Positions 60,827-64,000 of a stretch of DNA of 64,000 bases are shown in pieces (positions within the stretch are counted from its first letter, which is position 1; each line of letters begins with the position of its first letter). The DNA is from Cyanobacteria bacterium UBA2566. Lineage in GTDB: Bacteria; Cyanobacteriota; Cyanobacteriia; Cyanobacteriales; Desertifilaceae. The stretch spans positions 62,001 to 126,000 of the forward strand of contig DDLS01000137.1 of the NCBI GenBank assembly GCA_002340255.1, written 5' to 3'. The translations under genes and the position numbers were made by a program. Below the pieces are notes generated by a model, which was not told where the DNA came from, did no database searches, and saw nothing but the letters and a program-made list of their open reading frames with translations.

Positions 60827-61903
60827 ATGAGTCATTCTTTCCGAGAACTGTTAAAAAAAGTAGGGAGTGGCCCCCATACTGGAAAACTACTCACTCGCAC
60901 AGAGTCGGCCCAAGCCGCACGACAGATGCTACTTCAAGAAGCCACACCGGCTCAAATTGGTGCATTTATGATTGCTCACCGAATGAGACGACCGACACCA
61001 GAAGAGTTAGCTGGAATTTTGGATACTTATGACGAGTTGGGTCAAAAATTAAGTCCACGTCAGGACGGAGAAAAGGTAGTGGTTCTGGGAATTCCCTACG
61101 ATGGGCGATCGCGCTTAGTTCCAGTCAATATCATTACCGTCCTCATGCTCAACAGGGTGGGTATCCCCGTGATTCTCCATGGAGGAACTCGGATGCCCAG
61201 TAAATATGGCATTCCCCTGATTGACCTGTGGAAAGGATTAGGCGTAAATTGGGAATCACTTTCTCTAGATCAAACTCAGGAGATTTTTAACCAAACGGGT
61301 TTAGGATTTGTTTATCTACCTCAGCATTTTCCGAGAGCTGATGGTTTAGTTTCATTCCGGGAAGAAATTGGTAAACGGCCGCCTTTCGCAACCATTGAAC
61401 TGATGTGGTGTCCCTATTCTGGGCCCGTTCATCTAATGACTGGGTACGTGCATCCTCCGACAGAAACCCTATTTAAACGAACTTTGGTTCTACGTGGAAT
61501 TGAGCAACTGACGACCATCAAAGGCTTAGAAGGAAGTTGCGATCTCCCCCTGTCTCGGACTGCTATTACTGGACTTAGTGGCGATCGCTCTGTTGAGATT
61601 TCAGGGACTGAGAAGCCAGAAATCGTTCTCGAACGCTTCTGTATTAACTGTCGAGATTATGGATTGACTCCATCCGATCTGTCCTTAGAATCAGAAGAGA
61701 TGGCGATCGCTTCCCTAAAGGCCATTTTAGACCATCAACCCACCCCTCTCTTAAACTCTGCAATCTGGAATGGTGGATTTTATCTCTGGCGCTGTGGGTA
61801 TTGTGATAGCGTAGAGACGGGTTTATCCATGGCTAAAGATCTCCTCTCTGGAGACCAAATCGCTAAAACTCTGGAAAACCTGCGCAAACAGGTCAATCCT
61901 TAA
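60827..61903 (+). CDS. Anthranilate phosphoribosyltransferase family protein (TrpD2-like)
   Basis: 358 residues. Family segments: FRELLKKVGSGPHTGKLLTR, ATPAQIGAFMIAHRMRRPTPEELAGIL and the PRPP/nucleic-acid binding region VILHGGTRMPSKYG. It lacks the full GTGGD signature of true TrpD, so it belongs to the TrpD2 (YbiB-like) branch, whose E. coli member binds nucleic acid instead of making phosphoribosyl anthranilate. It is followed closely by a universal stress protein and a GTPase, a stress-linked context. Confidence 0.85.
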   Translation: MSHSFRELLKKVGSGPHTGKLLTRTESAQAARQMLLQEATPAQIGAFMIAHRMRRPTPEELAGILDTYDELGQKLSPRQDGEKVVVLGIPYDGRSRLVPVNIITVLMLNRVGIPVILHGGTRMPSKYGIPLIDLWKGLGVNWESLSLDQTQEIFNQTGLGFVYLPQHFPRADGLVSFREEIGKRPPFATIELMWCPYSGPVHLMTGYVHPPTETLFKRTLVLRGIEQLTTIKGLEGSCDLPLSRTAITGLSGDRSVEISGTEKPEIVLERFCINCRDYGLTPSDLSLESEEMAIASLKAILDHQPTPLLNSAIWNGGFYLWRCGYCDSVETGLSMAKDLLSGDQIAKTLENLRKQVNP

Positions 61904-61937
61904 GCCATAACCCTATTCCTTATGATTCGGTTTCTCT

Positions 61938-62387
61938 ATGAAAAAGATAGTTGTTGCCCTAGATTTTTCTGACCAAACCTCTGAAATTCTCGCCCATGCT
62001 CAGACTTTTGCCCAAATATTCCAGAGCAAGCTATGGCTCATTCATATTGCCGATCCAGAACCAGAATTTATCGGTATGTCCACCGGGCCTCAAGACCAAA
62101 GAGACCGTCTAGCCGAAATCTACAAAAATGAACATCATCACATTCAAGAAGAAGCTAAATCGCTACGGGATCGAGGATTTGAGACAGTGGGGTTATTACT
62201 TCAAGGCCAGACTGTGCCAGCCTTGTTAAAAGAGGCGGAAAAATTAGGTGCTGATTTAATTATTGTCGGTTCCCATGGGCGCAGTGGTCTGCAAAAATTT
62301 CTCTTCGGGAGTGTAAGTCAAGAAATTTTGCCTAAAGCTCCCTGTCCAGTTTTGGTTATTCCTCCCAAGGAAGAACTCGCACAGTAA
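61938..62387 (+). CDS. Universal stress protein (UspA family)
   Basis: 149 residues. N-terminal KIVVALDFSDQTSEILAHA and the ATP-binding motif G-x2-G-x9-G(S/T) in VGSHGRSGLQKFLFGSVSQE show the ATP-binding Usp class. Its final strand is PCPVLVIP. Soluble, probably dimeric. It starts 34 bp after trpD2 and ends 27 bp before the GTPase gene, in the same operon. Confidence 0.92.
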   Translation: MKKIVVALDFSDQTSEILAHAQTFAQIFQSKLWLIHIADPEPEFIGMSTGPQDQRDRLAEIYKNEHHHIQEEAKSLRDRGFETVGLLLQGQTVPALLKEAEKLGADLIIVGSHGRSGLQKFLFGSVSQEILPKAPCPVLVIPPKEELAQ

Positions 62388-62414
62388 GTTTTGAGAAAGT
62401 TTTGGGAAACGTCA

Positions 62415-63572
62415 ATGCTCAAGTGGTTTAGGGTGAGTGAGGAGCAAATTGCCCAAATTCTAGATCGGGTGCGCTCAGAGTTACCAACGACAGAAGCACT
62501 ACTAATTGGGAAACCGCAAACGGGGAAAAGTTCGATCGTACGGGGACTAACCGGGATTTCTGCGGAAATAGTCGGTCAAGGGTTTCGTCCCCATACCCAA
62601 CATACCGAGCGCTATGCTTATCCTTCGGAAGATTTACCCCTACTGATTTTTACGGATACAGTGGGGTTGGGGGATGTCGAGCAGGATACGGAGCAGATTA
62701 TTGAAGAGTTGGCGCAGGAGTTGGAAGGGGAGGCTGTTGGCGCAAAGGTCTTGATTTTAACGGTTAAGATTAATGATTTTGCCACGGATAGTCTGCGTCA
62801 AGTGGTACAACAACTGCGTCAAAAGTATCCTCAAGTTCCTTGTTTATTGGCGATTACTTGTTTGCATGAGCTGTATCCTCTGGATGTGGAGAATCACCCG
62901 CCCTATCCTCCAGAGTTTGAGTCTTTACAACGGGCAGCGTCTGCCATTGAGGAGGGATTTAAGGGCGATCGCTCCCTGGAACCGGATCGGGTGATTTTAA
63001 TTGATTTTACCCTAGAAGAAGATGGGTATACGCCGGTATTTTATGGTTTGGAACAATTGCGGGATACTCTGGGGGATTTACTACCAGAAGCTGAGTCTCG
63101 CGCTATTTATCAGCTTTTGGATCAGGGGGTGGGCAAGCAGTTGGGAAACCTCTATCGGGACGTAGGACGGCGATATATTGCCGCATTTTCAGTTATGGCG
63201 GCAACGGCTGCGGCGGTTCCCTTGCCCTTTGCAACGATGCCGGTGTTAACAGCACTGCAAGCATCGATGGTGGGAGCATTGGGTAAACTTTATGGCCAAA
63301 CCTTGAATGTGTCTCAGGCGGGAGGACTGGTGAGTGCGATCGCGGGTGGATTTGTGGCGCAAGCTATTGGCCGAGAGTTGGTGAAGTTTATTCCAGGCTT
63401 TGGCAGTGCGATCGCCGCATCTTGGGCAGCCGCTTATACATTTGCATTAGGGGAAACGGCTTGTGTGTATTTTGGCGATTTAATGGGTGGAAAAAAACCC
63501 GATCCCAGTAAGATTCAGTTGGTAATGCGTGAAGCGTTTCAAGGAGCAAAGGAACGGTTTAAGAATAATTAA
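62415..63572 (+). CDS. Dynamin/Era-like GTPase with DUF697 membrane domain
   Basis: 385 residues from the ATG at 62415; the frame begins at a TTG eight codons earlier. G1 is GKPQTGKSS, G3 DTVGLGD; a clear G4 NKxD is not present (LAITCLHEL). The C-terminal DUF697 region has hydrophobic helices (MAATAAAVPLPFATMPVLTAL; FGSAIAASWAAAYTFALG). Proteins with this layout associate with membranes. It is the last gene of the LysR-trpD2-usp run. Confidence 0.87.
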   Translation: MLKWFRVSEEQIAQILDRVRSELPTTEALLIGKPQTGKSSIVRGLTGISAEIVGQGFRPHTQHTERYAYPSEDLPLLIFTDTVGLGDVEQDTEQIIEELAQELEGEAVGAKVLILTVKINDFATDSLRQVVQQLRQKYPQVPCLLAITCLHELYPLDVENHPPYPPEFESLQRAASAIEEGFKGDRSLEPDRVILIDFTLEEDGYTPVFYGLEQLRDTLGDLLPEAESRAIYQLLDQGVGKQLGNLYRDVGRRYIAAFSVMAATAAAVPLPFATMPVLTALQASMVGALGKLYGQTLNVSQAGGLVSAIAGGFVAQAIGRELVKFIPGFGSAIAASWAAAYTFALGETACVYFGDLMGGKKPDPSKIQLVMREAFQGAKERFKNN

Positions 63573-63606
63573 TAGGGCATTTTCTATTTCCTATTCCCTA
63601 TTCCCC

Positions 63607-63619
63607 AGCGCGAAGCGCT
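63607..63619. repeat. AGCGC-GAA-GCGCT palindrome
   Basis: Third clear copy of the interspersed palindrome, preceded by TTCCCC and followed by GTATAG, 34 bp after the GTPase gene. Confidence 0.7.
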
Positions 63620-63636
63620 GTATAGAATTCGCCAAT

Positions 63637-63663
63637 AAAAACCCCTCTCAAAATAGAGAGGGG
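63637..63663 (-). terminator. Intrinsic terminator of the plastocyanin gene
   Basis: 8-bp perfect stem (CCCCTCTC / GAGAGGGG, loop AAAATA) at 63642-63663. On the minus strand it is followed by TTTTTATT. It is 47 bp past the petE stop and is the clearest Rho-independent terminator in the window. Confidence 0.85.
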
Positions 63664-63709
63664 AATTATTCAAGGGGGTAAGATCATTAGACTCGATTCA
63701 AGGGAGATC

Positions 63710-64000
63710 CTATTTAATGATCAGTTTACCTTGCATTCCTGCACCGCGATGGGGTTCGCAATAGAAGGTGTAGCTTCCCGATGCCTGATCGCTAGGGATT
63801 TCAGTAGTGTAGCTGTCACCCGTTTTAAACAGAAGTTGCTTCTGAGAGAGTTTAGGTTGTCCTTCAACTACAGCATTGTGAGGGCCAAGCTTGTTATTGA
63901 TCCAAGTAATGGTATCGCCAGGAGAGGCTTCAATATTACTGGGAACAAAGACCAGCATACCGTTATCAGCACCCATTTTTACTTCAATGGTCTGTGCTGC
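63710..64000 (-). CDS. petE: Plastocyanin, 5' end cut by the window edge
   Basis: 97 codons are visible: the frame is open to the last base, and reads AAQTIEVKMGADNGMLVF, the start of the mature protein. The copper ligands are His in GPHNAV and the C-x-x-H-x4-M set in FYCEPHRGAGMQGK. It carries electrons from cytochrome b6f to photosystem I in the thylakoid lumen, or to cytochrome oxidase. The signal peptide must lie beyond 64000. The internal ATG at 63976 is not the start. Confidence 0.95.
   Translation of the reverse strand, partial: AAQTIEVKMGADNGMLVFVPSNIEASPGDTITWINNKLGPHNAVVEGQPKLSQKQLLFKTGDSYTTEIPSDQASGSYTFYCEPHRGAGMQGKLIIK

Overview
The window is a stretch of cyanobacterial chromosome. 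Three things point there. The HIP1 octamer GCGATCGC recurs in almost every gene. Several families typical of cyanobacteria are present (DUF760, DUF1995, DUF2996, XisI, plastocyanin, pentapeptide-repeat secreted proteins, a kinase/AAA/GAF/SpoIIE-phosphatase protein). Intergenic gaps carry heptamer STRR tracts of the GGGAATA/CCCCATT type. A filamentous, Oscillatoriales-like organism is a reasonable inference, not proven. No rRNA, tRNA, CRISPR array, intact transposase or phage module was found.

Layout. 0-11.7 kb: a DMT exporter, an OmpR-type response regulator convergent with a 1743-residue kinase-to-phosphatase signalling protein, a large FAD desaturase-like enzyme, a YkuE-like phosphoesterase, a GST remnant and a [2Fe-2S] ferredoxin-like protein. 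11.8-25.9 kb: aroA, a multi-PAS histidine kinase, two parts of an ABC importer without its ATPase, glgC, a P-loop kinase, a DnaJ-type chaperone, DUF2996, ilvB with a zinc-ribbon tail, and a secreted pentapeptide protein. 26.7-30.2 kb (minus strand): a URC1-like GTP cyclohydrolase II homologue, mutY with an intact Nudix box, DUF760 and folB.

30.3-35.5 kb is the accessory part: a Rieske oxygenase, a truncated DJ-1/PfpI gene preceded by an attC-like site and bracketed by 53-bp direct repeats, a TetR regulator sharing 20-bp operator-like dyads with the Rieske promoter, an AraC regulator with azlC-azlD, and a possible IS200/IS605 scar. 35.5-40.7 kb: a HEAT protein and a glycan block (GT4, a sulfotransferase-methyltransferase fusion, GT2). 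40.7-49.4 kb: housekeeping genes (DUF1995, PPP phosphatase, class III alcohol dehydrogenase, PBP4-type carboxypeptidase, proA, a lone potC) plus an HMG-CoA reductase, unexpected in a lineage that makes isoprenoids by the MEP route.

49.4-50.7 kb is a gene graveyard: intact xisI, a truncated xisH with an in-frame stop, and an ORF fusing a secreted PPC-like domain to the tail of a RelE/ParE toxin. 50.9-64 kb: clpB, two tandem GT2 genes, secA, a second DMT transporter divergent from a LysR regulator, a tight LysR-TrpD2-USP-GTPase run, and petE, cut by the window edge.

No single new defence or biosynthetic system is clearly present. The best leads are the 31.5-32.5 kb region (operator dyads, attC-like site, truncated gene), the sulfotransferase-methyltransferase/glycosyltransferase block, the HMG-CoA reductase, and the chimeric ORFs next to xisI. 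All domain calls come from reading motifs by eye; no database search was run.
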